Positions 1 through 11,303 of a DNA stretch of 64,000 nucleotides are shown here, piece after piece. The stretch comes from Lantana camara. Taxonomy: Eukaryota > Streptophyta > Magnoliopsida > Lamiales > Verbenaceae. The stretch's first letter is position 1. Every line of letters starts with the position of its first letter. The notes beneath the pieces are model-generated. The model did not search any database. It worked only from the letters and a program-made list of their open reading frames with translations, and was not told the DNA's origin. The stretch covers positions 61,175,501 through 61,239,500 of the forward strand of contig CM074863.1 in the NCBI GenBank assembly GCA_037501455.1, given 5' to 3'. The translations under genes and the position numbers were made by a program.

Positions 1-225
1 ATTAACTACTATCACTGCTAATCGAATAATGAACCTAAAGGGTCACACACAAATGCCAGAACACTAGGGTTATGGTAGGATGTTAATATGACTAACGAAG
101 GATCAAATTGTTGATCAAAATAGAGATTGGAACACGTGGGCATTGCCACGTGTCAAGGACACGTGACTGCAACGTGTCACGCGTAGCCTGCGTGGTTGCC
201 ATGTGTCATGCACACATGGCACGTA
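1..225. mobile_element. left part of copia-like LTR remnant with three hairpins
   Basis: No coding potential is seen. The sequence continues at 3324, because the solo LTR at 226-3318 splits it (duplication ACGTA at 221-225 and 3319-3323). It holds three back-to-back inverted repeats: 132-153 (8-bp arms ACACGTGG/CCACGTGT), 158-178 (7-bp arms GACACGT/ACGTGTC) and 198-220 (9-bp arms GCCATGTGT/ACACATGGC). Assignment to a copia-type LTR rests on the style of the right-hand part (see 3324-4067) and is an inference; the left end lies outside the window. Confidence 0.4.
221..225. repeat. target-site duplication ACGTA (left copy; right copy 3319-3323)
   Basis: The identical five bases directly abut both ends of the solo LTR. 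Confidence 0.85.
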
Positions 226-3200
226 TGTAGCACCCCAAACAGAAGGCCCCACATCCCTTGTACTATGACCCAAACCCGATTACGAAATGGGAAGTCCGTA
301 CCCGAATCCGAATCACAGCGAACGGGAGACCACTCACACCCTATGCTAGGCGGGAGCTAGAACCTCGAAACCAAGGAAACAAATCCCACAAGATAAAAGC
401 ATGTGTGGAAGCAAAACATAATGCCAATCACAATATAAGCAGCCGGTGACGGGTTCAACTAACATAGATGCCTATTCCCGAAAATTCAAACATAAATCAT
501 AAATCATAAACCGTTCATACATGTTTCAATATGAATTAATCAAATTACAAAGCGCGTGTAGAAAGACTCTGACTTAACTACAGAACTTGACCGACATAAA
601 ATCCCGCCTAGCACTCCAAAACCTGCAAAAGAACTGAAAACAAAGCCGGGTTCAACCTATAGGAGACTGGTGGATATAAAACAAGGCATACTATATTTAT
701 ATTTCAGAATGTAAACACCCTCACGTGCAAGCTATAATCCTGTGCGAGGTTTTAAAACATTTCCCCAAGTGGGGTGAAAACAAAGGATAACAACACTCGG
801 GATTACAACGATCAATTTCATTCATTCATTAAAAATCATGCGGTCATTTCGTGAGCCCGGCGAGAGAGCGAATTCTCCAACCTCCACCTCGTGTGTGCAT
901 TTAATCACTCATTCGTTCATTCATTAGTGATCATACCACAGTCATTCATTCATTCGTTCATTCATTCATTCGTTCATTAGCAATCATACATAATCATTAA
1001 CATTCATAAACGTAAACACTTACACCTTTTTCCTCCGGGCGGTGGATGGGTTAGCAAGACCCGGCCACCTCATTCATTGACCAAAAGGGGTTACATGACT
1101 CCCCAGATGGTGTTTAGTGTCCATTCCTCGCTAACTCCTAACGAGGTCCAGTTACGCTGTCATTGTTTGTTGGGACTAATGCACGGGGATCACCGTCAGC
1201 CCGAGCTTCCCCGGATAGCCACGTACACATAGTCCCAGGCCCCATTAAACATTGTGTTCACTGATCTCGCCAAAACATTGGGTAAGGGTTCATGAAAGAA
1301 AGGCTTACGTTTGAAATCATTTACTCGAGAAAAGACTTTATATATGTAGTAAATACATTTTGGCTTCAAACTTTGCACGTTGATTTATATAGGGTCGTTT
1401 TAGCTACTAGAAGAGAAACCCACCTTTACACCTTACCGACCAATACCAAGAAGAAAACAAGAGGACTTGAAAGTGTCCTAAGAACCCGGCACGTCTCCAC
1501 CTTGGAGAAACTGTATAAGAAACGACATGGTGTATACGTGAGACTCAAGACTCCAAATTAACCATATATGATGACGCACGACAATGTAATGAATACGGTA
1601 TAAAAGCATAAGAGATGATATTATATCATGAAAACGTTCATGTGCACAATTAATAGTTTAAAGACATATAACCAAGTCATTCATTCATTTCAAGAGGTAT
1701 TCATATCCGTTCGAGTTCATAACTTCCATATTTCATATCAAATAAATCTGAGAAATTCAAATAACGGTCATAACATATGGTATAACATGTATACATATCA
1801 TACAAGCCTTAAAATAAGAGTTACATAAGCAATTAGGGTTCACATTGAGAGCAAAGATCCATGCATGCGCATATGAGGAGCAATGATGACACCTTGAGGT
1901 ATAACTCGGAAAATATTCCACGAAAAATCATGAAACTTCATAACACACAAGGTAACACATTATAAAACATGTTAGTATCTCAAAAAAGTTATAAAAGAGG
2001 TGGAGGAAGATCAAACGAGCGAAGAAAAATGGAATCGGAGTAACAAAAACAGGCTGGACAGAATCCACCCCCATGGATTTCTTCAAAGCCAAAAATCCAC
2101 CCTCGCGGATTTTTTGTTCGAGCCCACAACACAGCAGCAGCAGGGTACTTACGCGGGAGTAGCCAAAACTCTACAAGAGCATCTTAAAACTCAACCAAAC
2201 ATACACAACACCAAGCTAAAACATTAAGATAAGTTAAATTATCAAGAATTCAAGTAATTCATACCAAGAAATGGATTAACCCAAGCCAAACCATGCAATA
2301 CATGCAAAGAGATGAGATCAAAACCAATTCCTCCAAAATCATTAATGGCCATGCATTCGATATTCAACCACCAAGCAAAATAAGTCCATACTAACATAAT
2401 ACATGCTTTAGGATCATTTATTACTCATGCAACTCAAAGAAAATGCAAGGAACCAAGATTGGATCTCCAAAATTCATGAAACCCTTACTATTCATCATAT
2501 ATATCAATTCTAATTCAAAACATGGTAAAATCATGCAATATTGGACTTGAAAGAACCACAAGGAGATACACATATCAAAAATGGACTTACCTTTAAATTG
2601 GAGGAGAAAAGGTAAGGAGATGAGCTCAAATCTCCAAGGTTCGAATAGTTCTCTTCTTCTTTTCTTCTTGTTGGCTGAAAATGTGGGTTGTAAAGGGGAA
2701 GGGATCTCGGTTTTGGGGCTGAAAAGGGGTGAGAGAGAGTGTGCAAGTGGGGTTAGGTCTTTGGGTAGGGTCTAGGTGTGTTATTTTAGGTCCGTAGCTT
2801 AGGTAGGGTCATGAATGGTCGTTTTAGGAGCGAGATGCTCTTTCTGGTTGAAATTTGGGAATCTAAATGATCTTAGAAAAATATTAGGTTTGTTCCATCG
2901 GATCCGAATCGTTGATACGAGTCCAATGGAGGTGACGAAACTCGATTCCGAGTTCCCGAGCTCAAGATATCACATACGGAACCAACGGTGCGGTAATTGC
3001 TCGTTAGCCCCCGTTTTGGTTCCAAAACTCAAAATAAATTCAAAACTCAAACAAAAGAATCCGGAAACATAAAACGAGTAAAAAGATGATCATAATACAA
3101 ATAATTCACTCATACCAAGTTTTCACGAAAAACGAAAATCAAATCGAATAGAAACGACACTCAAACACAATCACATAGGCATAAACGTTTCAAGAATTCA

Positions 3201-3318
3201 TTTTCAAAATTAAACTAACAAGAGAAATAATAGTTGAAATTATACCAGATTAATTTAATTACACATATTGATAAACATATACGTCATACTTGAATAGCGG
3301 AAAAACTGGGGCGTTAGA
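226..3318 (-). mobile_element. solo LTR of Ty3/gypsy type (3093 bp)
   Basis: Read on the + strand it opens TGTAGCACCCC and closes GGGGCGTTAGA. That is the reverse complement of an LTR of the TGTAACGCCCC...GGTGCTACA type seen elsewhere in this window, with one decayed terminal base (G for C at 3317). A perfect 5-bp duplication ACGTA flanks it at 221-225 and 3319-3323, and there is no primer site or internal region, so it is a solo LTR left by LTR-LTR recombination. It contains ATTC-rich simple repeats near 820-980 and two 18-nt interrupted palindromes at 2062-2079 and 2094-2111. Short open frames inside (for example 1292-1561 and 2815-3072) match nothing I recognise. Confidence 0.85.
905..975. 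repeat. ATTC tetranucleotide-rich tract
   Basis: ATTCATTCATTCGTTC-type repeats, interrupted by ATTAG, inside the solo LTR. Similar shorter runs begin near 820. Confidence 0.7.
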
Positions 3319-3323
3319 ACGTA

Positions 3324-4067
3324 CGTGATTCCATTTGTGTAATTATATTACACGTGAATTATATTAAATTATAATTAATTAATTTTAATCTTTTAGTTAA
3401 TTATTAAATTAATTGTTAAGACTATTCTCAAATTGACTTAACCCAATAAATAATTAATTAGGAATTAATTAATTTATTGAATATTGACTTTTTAACTTAG
3501 AGAAGGTTGAAAAGTCAAACTTCCTATTGTAGGAGAGGGAAGGTTATTCTTGCAAGACTTGGAGAACAAGTTGGGAACTTATTCTTCCAATTAAATTATA
3601 ATTAATTAGTTAATTAGTGAGCAAGAAAATAAAAGTCCTCTAGGCTTAGAGAAGCCCTAATAGGTTCGAACCCCACTACTATTTATACTAGAGGAGGTGC
3701 TTCTCTTAATCTTTAGACCAACACACAAGAAGTGTTATGTTTTTGAGAAAAATAAAAGAAAAGTTTTCAAAGTAAAATGTCCTAGCCTAACACAAGCCAT
3801 AGAACTAGCATTCTCACTCGGTTGATCGTGTTCTAGGAGTGGTGTGGATATGCTTTGGAGGGATTCTAATTTGGAGTCTAATTCAAAGGCCGTTCGAGGG
3901 ATTTCGCTTGAAGGGTGTTCGTTAGGCGGTAACGACATCACTAGAAAGCTTCTACCTTTGTAAGTTTCTAAACCACCCTACGATAAAATACGAAAATTTT
4001 AAGATAACAAATGAACTTTTGGAAAATTTTAAACTTTCCGCTGCGCATACTCTGATGTTTTCCAACA
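3324..4067. mobile_element. right part of copia-like LTR remnant
   Basis: AT-rich sequence with many AATTAATT runs. It ends in a tract containing CTTTCCGCTGCGCAT and TTTTCCAACA, a style I associate with the 3' ends of plant copia LTRs. There is no primer site after 4067, so if it is an LTR it is solo or truncated. Sequence 3661-3760 reads like a transcribed leader (ACTATTTATACTAG, then leader-like sequence). No gene is visible. Confidence 0.4.
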
Positions 4068-4135
4068 ATATCATATTTCATTCTTACGTAACTTAACTCG
4101 CTCAGAACATAACATAACGTAACGTACCTTATCGA
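4068..4135. other. short flank into which the CACTA element inserted
   Basis: This 68-bp stretch ends in CGA, the three-base duplication repeated at 42681-42683. Its continuation is therefore at 42684. No gene. Confidence 0.6.
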
Positions 4136-4740
4136 CACTGCAAAAATCTACCCGAAAATCGACGGGCATAAACCGATGGGATTCTAAGAAATCCCATTGG
4201 AATTCCGTCGGTACAAATGAATACCGACGGCAATCCGACGGTATCCTGATGACAGTTGAGGCGTTGGATAAACCATCGTCGGAATATTAATTTCGATGGG
4301 AGCGGTCTTTGGAATCCCGTCGGTTATGCAATTCCGACATCCTTCCGACGGCGTTTCGACAGACGTGTGCTTAGACGATTTTGGACACACTCCGACGGGG
4401 TAGTCCGTCGGTTAACCGTCGTGGTCCGCACAACGACATTCCGATGGCTTTGCCACGGTATGACACGTTGGAATATTCCAATGGGTATTCTTGATAAGGG
4501 TATCCCGACGGGATGTATCCCGTCGGTTTGCCGTCGCTATCTGATTCCGACGGCTTTCCGACTGGATCTATTCGTTGGAGTCTTTAGATCCTAATTTGTA
4601 ATGTTTTAGAAAACCGACGGATATGGACATCGGTTTTTCGTTGGATATTCCGACGGAATGCTTGTTGGTTTTTCCTTGGTGTTTATTATTAAACCGTTAC
4701 GTTTACTGACGGATTTCCGATGGGATTCCGTCGGAATTTT
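4136..4740. repeat. CACTA left subterminal repeat zone
   Basis: About 600 bp holding many copies of a CCGACGG core in both orientations (for example CCGTCGG near 4206, 4318 and 4406; CCGACGG near 4224, 4345 and 4614), with decayed forms such as CCGATGG. In the En/Spm family such subterminal arrays bind the element's own TNPA-type protein. That binding is family knowledge, not shown here. Confidence 0.8.
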
Positions 4741-5099
4741 TTAAAATAAAATCGTGTTTCTGCTTTTTTATTTTTAATCCCATTCTCAAAAGCACCAAAA
4801 TGCATCAAATATATGAAACGAAGCATCCAAATAAATGAAAGCTGTTGTAATTCCATAAGTATTCCAGAATATGAAACCATTCATAACCAAACATATGAAA
4901 CCAAGCATTACCAAACAATGTTTTAAAGTCATAAGTACTTAAAATGTGTTCGTAGAATCAGAGAATGTAAATCATCAAACAATATCACCTCAACTTTACC
5001 GTACATTGAAGAAATGTAAATTAGAATTTCGAATTAATAGATCAGTTCCGATTAGGATTGTAGGTTGCCAGGAAAAGCAATACATAGAGGTGCTAGTAC

Positions 5100-5720
5100 A
5101 AGTGATTTAAGCTACTTTGAGTTCCTTGCCTACACCCGTTTCAGCGATAAACAACAACAAACAGGTATAAACAGCAACTTACATAACAAGTTGGAACCCA
5201 TTTCAGAGGAAAAAATCCCAAAAACATAAACTTTCTGCCAAAAACATAAAAACATAGCCGATCTAACAACATTGCTGCCAACAATAGCACCAAAACAGGC
5301 AAAAAAGCAACCTTCAGAGATATTTCTGTACCCATTTCAGACACCATTTCTTACACACCATGTCCACGCCCATTTCAGACCAGAAAATACAAAAAATATC
5401 AACTTTCAAAGCATTTCTGAACCCATTTCTACCTAAAAGAAAAAAACTTATGCACTTTAACACCATTGCTGCTAAAAACAACACTAAAACAACTAAAAAA
5501 ACGGTAACTTTCGCACTGTTATTGCATTATTTTTGGGGAAAAAAAAGAAAACACAGTAACATCCACACCATTTCTTCCCATAATGGCCAAAAACGGCCAC
5601 TATCAAACCGTTTATGCACCCATGTCTGCCCAAAAAGTCAGAATGCAGCACATTTCACACATTTTCTACGTAAAATAGTAAGAAACCGCAAAACACAACA
5701 AATTTGACCACCATTTGTGC
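5100..5720. repeat. degenerate internal repeats, 3' flank of the second CACTA gene
   Basis: Recurrent ACCCATTTC(A/T)G-like and CACCATT(T/G)CT-like blocks alternate with A-rich spacers (near 5195, 5330, 5370, 5428, 5460, 5565). The periods are irregular. The open frame at 5360-5707 is a by-product of this low-complexity composition. Confidence 0.45.
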
Positions 5721-5842
5721 CGCAACTTTCACGCCCATCTTTATTACCTCAAGTATATGAAGAGTTAACTAACTAACTGCAGCAAAAACATCGACCAAGT
5801 TCAATTATAATTGCAGTGCAAATTACACAAATATACATGTAC

Positions 5843-6415
5843 CTTCGTCATCATCAGCTGTTGCATCGTACTCGTCATCATCCGTCCGATCAGGCATAAA
5901 TTTTCCCTTGCCTTGCGTTTGATTGTCGCGAGCACTTGTTGCAAGGTACCTAGCACCTGCTTCTGGGATTGTTTGATCTCTTTAATTTCATCCTTCACTT
6001 CTTTAATCTCACTGTCTTCCCGTGGGAAAACTTGACTTGGGCGATAAGATGACGACCCTGCACTAGAAGCCACCGTCGGAGAGGTCTTTGCCAAATGATT
6101 CAATCCAGTGACCCTCAATTTCTTGTTTGGACCCCCTTGTGCCTGAGACAATAACATAAAATCATTCAATTGAACGTAACGTGGATCCTTAAGCACCAGT
6201 CACGCCTCCTCCGCACGGGCTTTCTGGTACCTCAACTATTTATGAAAATTCATAACAACATATGAATTATATATCAAAAATTGCTTATGTAGAAGTTACA
6301 ACGAAAACTATACAACGAACCTCGTATTGAATACACTCATCTTCAGTGTGCATTTCTGAGATTAACTTCTCTCTATCGTCGACCTTCACAAATGTGTAGC
6401 GGTAAACGCTCCCCG
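5843..6415 (-). pseudogene. 3' exons of second CACTA gene (Transposase_24/En-Spm-associated protein), separated from the rest by the LARD array
   Basis: Two reverse-strand exons are visible. The first, 6415-6321, is the downstream half of an exon cut by the retrotransposon array; it ends at a GT donor (6320-6319). The second, 6235-5843, starts after a TAG acceptor. It encodes a conserved segment (KDPRYVQLNDF, LLSQAQGG) and an acidic/lysine-rich coiled-coil-like stretch (EIKEVKDEIKEIKQ), then a GT donor at 5842-5841. An in-frame TGA at 6202-6200 interrupts it where I would expect a tryptophan. The layout resembles the C-terminal half of plant Ptta/En-Spm transposase-associated proteins. The rest of the gene lies 26 kb away at 32898-35800. 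Confidence 0.7.
6411..6415. repeat. target-site duplication CCCCG of the LARD array (right copy 32898-32902)
   Basis: Identical pentanucleotides abut the first base of LTR 1 and the last base of LTR 4. Seven LTR/internal segments in a row therefore share a single insertion footprint. Confidence 0.9.
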
Positions 6416-8283
6416 TGTAACGCCCCAGTTTTTCAGTTTAAAATAATGTGACGTATTTGTTTATAAATTGCGCGATTTAGTTATTTAATTATATGGTTAA
6501 TTGTTTATAAATGTTTATATTTGATTCAAACTATAAACTATTTCTATTTTAATTTAATTCATTTTATTTTACTTTGATATTTAGTGTTTAATTTCTTAAT
6601 TGAGGTTTCACGTTACCTTAACTGTTTCGGTAATTTCTTTAATTAATTACAACATGTTATTAGTTTGTTTAATTTATTTAATATGGAATTTAAGTTTAGT
6701 AATTTATTCATAACTATATGAATTCGTTCATGCGCATGAGTGTTCTATTTGTGCTTCGTTCATATATGTAATGATATCGGATTGGTATGGAAATTTAGTA
6801 TGTCGTAAATATGTGTGTTATGAACATGTCTCTATGCTCAGTTTATGTTTTCGGATTCATTTGACGTGTTTACGAATTTATTTTGATTTTTGGAACCAAG
6901 TCGGGGGCTAACGAGAAATTAGCGCACCCTTGGTTCCGTGCGTGATATCTTGAGCTCGGGAATTCGGATTCGAATTCCGACACCTCTGTTGCCTTCGTAT
7001 CGACGATTCGGAGACAATGGAACAAGCCTCATACCTTTTTGAAATCATTAAGACCTCCGAAATCCAACCGTAACGGACAACTCGTGCAAGAAGAGCTCCT
7101 TTTGTTGACTAGTCTTCATGGTGGGACCCCATTACACCCCTTAACCTAACCATACCTTAACCATGACTTATCCACCTTGAGTTAAGCCCCTTTCTCTTCC
7201 CTTTTGCTCTGAAAACCGAACCACACATCTCCATTTTCAGCTGGAACTGATCGAGAGAAAGAGAGAGGAGAAAGGAAGAGAAAAACCTTGGCCCTTTGTG
7301 ATTTTGAGCTCAAATCACCATCTTCCTTCACCAAAACTTCAAGGTATGAATATTTATGTCTTCTCTACTCAATTATGCTTGATTTCATCTATTTAAAACA
7401 TGATTTGGATCAGATTTGATTAGGGTTTGAATTATGAGATTGGTATGAACTTTTAGGGGTTTTTGCTCTTGTGACCTATATGTTTGTGTGGCTGAATTTC
7501 TTGCTTATATGTGATCATATGAACTTGTTTCTTGGCTTATTTCTTTCCTAACTGATAGTATAGGATGTTAGGAGGATTTCATCTCTTGACCCTTTTATGA
7601 AATTATGAGATTTGGAGCTCCAAACTTGATGTTCAAACTGTTTCCCCTGTTTTCGAACTGCTGTGTGAAATATGGTGTTGTTGCTTGATCAAATGGTCTC
7701 CATTTCGGGTGAAATTGCATGGATCTTATGTACACTCATTGTTCTATATGTTAGCATTCATGTTTCAAGTTTTTGGATCCATTTTAAGCCTCAAAACCGC
7801 AAGACATGGCCTGTTCTTATGCATGATCTTTGACAGAATTGTTGCTGTTGTGTTTGGTAACTTGTTGGTCATTCTAATGTGCTTTAAATTGTACCATTTT
7901 GCATATATATGATTTATATTAGTTGTTTGGTATGTTAGAATGCATTCCCCAAAGTTTCAGATCCAAATTTAAGCCCTAAGTACTTGATCAAGGCATGATA
8001 GAATCATTAGGGCTCATATGTCCGATTGTAGCGACCCAGTTTTGTTTCACGGTTTCGATGATCTTAACGTGTGATTTAGCTTTTGCACTCTAAATGAAAA
8101 ATGTTCATAACATGCCAAATATGTTGCATATTAAGTTTCAGAGCATTTGGAGTTCATTTGGTATGCCTTTGGATTGAGTTTGTTTGAGTTCAGTTTTGCC
8201 GGTTAGGTCTTGCATGCGCCTCAAATTCTGTACCGTGACACCCCCGTGTCTCATTTACTCATAAGAGGGAGACACGGGCGTGT

Positions 8284-8288
8284 CACAC
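8284..8288. repeat. target-site duplication CACAC (right copy 9044-9048)
   Basis: The other three LTRs have the empty site, a single CACAC followed by CTTCTGGG, so both boundaries of the insertion are exact. Confidence 0.9.
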
Positions 8289-9043
8289 TGATGTGAATCA
8301 TGATGAACCGCGGCCATATCTTGTCCCAAATGAAGAGCTGGACCGATCCACAACTCAAGGAGATAGCATACAAAAGGAACAAAGTTATGGTGGTCCAATT
8401 ACAAGAGCTCGGGCCAAAATTATCCAAGAGGAAGTTGGAAATCTCTTAAACCAATTTGCTCAAACTGGACTCCAACCTTCAAGATGGGCTGCTGAACCAA
8501 ATTCAGAATACTTCAATGTTTTTATGTCCAATTTCTGAAGTCCAAAGTGTGGAAATGATGTAATTTGGCCCTAAGCCTATTATAGTATTATTTGGGCCTT
8601 TATTTTATCATTATTTAGCTGCATATTAGTTTATTTAAGCCCACTTTTGTAAGCCTTCATGGCAAGTGGCGGGAATAGCTTGTGGCCTTTAGTATTCTAG
8701 TGTCTCTTAGGTTTCCATGCATGCATCTTTATATTCAGCATTGTAACTTGTTTTTCTTTCAATCAAGAAGTAAAATTATTGAATTTTCATTCAAGTGAGA
8801 TTTTTCTCTCAAGTTCTTTGCTGAACGACATTAGGGTTTCAAACCCCTTTCCCGGATAACGTTATTTCTCGACTCCTTATAGTCGACGGGGTGCGTTACT
8901 TACAATCTGATAGTGTTGGTTCTTTGCTCAATATAGCAAACGGGTCACACTCCTCTTATTTTCAACCTTGAATTGGACGATCAGATTCAAGAACTCCAAG
9001 TATTGATATAGGGTTTCACGGCAAGTACGTGGAGTTCGTATCA
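8289..9043 (+). mobile_element. solo LTR (755 bp) carrying a retroelement polyprotein tail
   Basis: Starts TGATGTGAATCATG, ends GTTCGTATCA, with 5-bp duplication CACAC. It is absent from LTRs 2-4. Its first 250 bases stay open and encode a tail with GGPITRARAKIIQEE, a motif I associate with the C-terminal end of plant gypsy gag-pol polyproteins. In the parent element the coding region thus apparently ran into the 3' LTR (inference). A related copy (817 bp) is at 45896-46712. A TATATTCAGC-to-leader stretch near 8730 may be its promoter. Confidence 0.85.
8293..8538 (+). pseudogene. polyprotein C-terminal tail inside solo LTR
   Basis: An 81-codon frame beginning MNHDEPRPYLVPNEE. The recognisable part is YGGPITRARAKIIQEEVGNL. 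No protease, RT or integrase precedes it here, so it is only the LTR-embedded end of a lost polyprotein. The same tail, diverged, is in the element at 45896 (near 46010-46075: GPITRSRSKRMQEEVQSLL). I treat it as a relic, not a gene. Confidence 0.55.
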
Positions 9044-10066
9044 CACACCTTCTGGGCAGTTCTGTACTGAGCCACGCCCGTGGCTCAGTTGGGCTAGGGT
9101 TGGTGACACCCCCGTGTCACTTCCCATGCGCAGTCTTCGTTACTTCCTCTTCGGTTTTTGATTTGTTTCCCCTCCTTAATGATTTTATCTCCTTTCGTGT
9201 TGAACTATGAACTTGTTTGGCTAGGTGTTAGGAGTATTATGGTGCAATTTCATGATATTTGGATGAGGTTTAAAGTATGCTTTTAGTGAATTGCTATGAC
9301 GTGGCTTGAATACTTCTATATGAAATATTAAGTACATTCTTGCATTCTTTTGATGTCTTAAGTGATGTTCTTGGCCTTTTTGTGTATCATACTCAATGTA
9401 AACATGTTTGAAGGTATAATATGATTATGGTTCTAAGATTTTGTAAGATATTGCTAAGAATTATGAAGGATATGAAATAAATGAGTATGATACCTTCATT
9501 TCTTGAAAGTATTTGAATGAATGGCTTGTTATATGCCTTAATCGCATTAATAGTGCACATGAACGTTTTTATGATATAACATGATCATATATGCATTCAT
9601 TCATATTCACTTCATTGCCGTGCGTCATATATGGTTCATTGAAGTCTCGAGTCTCACGAACACGTCTTGTGGTCTTTTGTACAGTTTATCTCCAGGGTGG
9701 AGAGCTTTTGATTGTTCAGGCACTTGGTGCTCGATCCTTGTTTCATCACGGTTCAGGTGAGGGTGGTTTTTGTTTTAGCTATGTAACAAACCCTACAACC
9801 CTTATGTGAAAAGCTTTGGCCAAAACCTTATGACTATACATATATGATTTTCAAATGAAGTTATCGAGTAAATCCTTCTGAATTATGCGTATGAGCGTAT
9901 AACTTAAAAATGGTTTTGTAATGAGGCTATGCTCCAAACCGTGTGTCTTCATGCTAGCTACGGAATAGGATGACACGGAGAGGTACGTATATAGCATATG
10001 CCGAATTACACGGTAAGGTATGATTTCTTATAGTATGTATTGATCGAGTAAACCCTTTTCAAAAGA

Positions 10067-10155
10067 TTTATGAATTATGATATGTACTTATGAATTATGA
10101 TATGTATTTATGAATTATGTTATGTACTTATGAATTATGTTATGTACTTATGAAT
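10067..10155 (+). repeat. 20-bp tandem repeat, copy number variable among LTRs
   Basis: Four copies of TTATGAATTATGNTATGTAY in LTR 1 and LTR 3 (24481-24572), three in LTR 2 (17285-17355) and LTR 4 (31699-31770). This accounts for the 20-bp length difference between LTRs. Confidence 0.85.
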
Positions 10156-11291
10156 TGAAATGTTTTGGCGAGTCACATTTCTGATTTATGACTTCTGATT
10201 TAACGGGCCCCGGGACTTAGTATATGTGGCTAACCGAGGAAGCAAGGGCTGACGGGGATCCCATATACTAGTCCCAACCAACTACGGTGATACCGGCCCT
10301 CGCTAGGAGGTTTAGCGGGGAATGGGAGCTGAGTGCCTTTGGGGAATTCATGTACCCCCATTGGCCCATGTATAAACCGGTGGCCGGGTCTTGCAAGCCC
10401 GTCCACCACCTGGAGGAAGAAGGTTGGTTAGGATTTATGCCTCTTCTTATGTATATGTTTTGATAGAATTATGCACCGTGCGGGAAAGCCGGAACACGGA
10501 TTGCCCAAACGCTATGATTTATGATATATGGTCTGCATGTATTATGATATATTGCATGAACACCTAATCAACATATTATTGATATTTGTCGTACACGGTC
10601 GGAGTTCGGTTGGAGATTGTGCACGCTCACTCGCCGAGCCTTATAATTATGTATGATTTATGAAGGGAATGAATTTAATATGAATTAGTCGTAAAAGTCG
10701 AGCATTGTCTATCTATTTTCTTGTCCCTTTCGGGAACTAAATTCAAATAAAACCTTGCTCGGGATTTATGACTTGCATGTGCATGTTCTATATATTTATG
10801 TATCGCTCCTGCTCACTCAGTCTTCTAGAGACTGACCCTCTCCCTCCCCAACACTTTAGTGTGCAGGTTTGGCTTTGGAATTTCGGGCTAGGCGGAGATG
10901 TTTGGAGTCTTTAAGTGGTCGAGTTAAGTTAGGAGAGTCCCTGCACTCGTTTATGTATTGGAATTATGTATGATTCGTTCTTTTATATCATGAACTTGTA
11001 TAATTATGTAACTATTATTGAAACGTTGTTGCTGAGTTTTGCTATTGAATTAAAAGAGGCCTGAAGAGCCCAAATTCTGCTTATGGTTGGTATACTTGAA
11101 CTTTGGTTTTGCTATGCATCGTACTTTGGTTGTTATTGCAGGGTCTAGCTCCGCCTGGCTTAGGAAGGTTTTTATGTTTGTCTCCTGTTCGCTATGGTTT
11201 GATATGGGTGCGGATTAGCTGTTTCGTTACTCGTGTTGAGCCATAGTGCGGGGGATGTGGTGCCTCACGTGCGGGGTGCTACATCCTTAAG

Positions 11292-11303
11292 TGGTATCAG
11301 AGC
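11292..11303 (+). other. primer-binding site (initiator tRNA-Met)
   Basis: TGGTATCAGAGC, complementary to the 3' end of plant initiator tRNA-Met, eight bases after the LTR end. Copies lie at 18490-18501 and 25708-25719. Confidence 0.92.

Larger units (their letters stand above)
6416..11283 (+). mobile_element. LARD array LTR 1 (4868 bp, contains a 755-bp solo LTR)
   Basis: Starts TGTAACGCCCCAG, ends GGGGTGCTACA. Without the nested insertion and its duplication it is 4108 bp. It is 15 bp longer than LTR 3 because it keeps GCGCGATTTAGTTAT near 6470-6484, which LTRs 2-4 lack. It has four copies of a 20-bp TTATGAATTATG-type tandem repeat at about 10067-10155. The tract AAGCCCCTTTCTCTTCCC to about 7345 looks like promoter/leader DNA. 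Small open frames such as 7685-7912 and 9591-9809 recur in every LTR copy but match no known protein. Confidence 0.92.

Noticed and set aside
7685..7912. 75-codon frame repeated in all four LARD LTRs (also 9591-9809, and the 12298, 13541, 13961 and 14211 series)
   Set aside because: Conservation comes from recent duplication of the whole unit. No start context, domain or codon signal supports coding.
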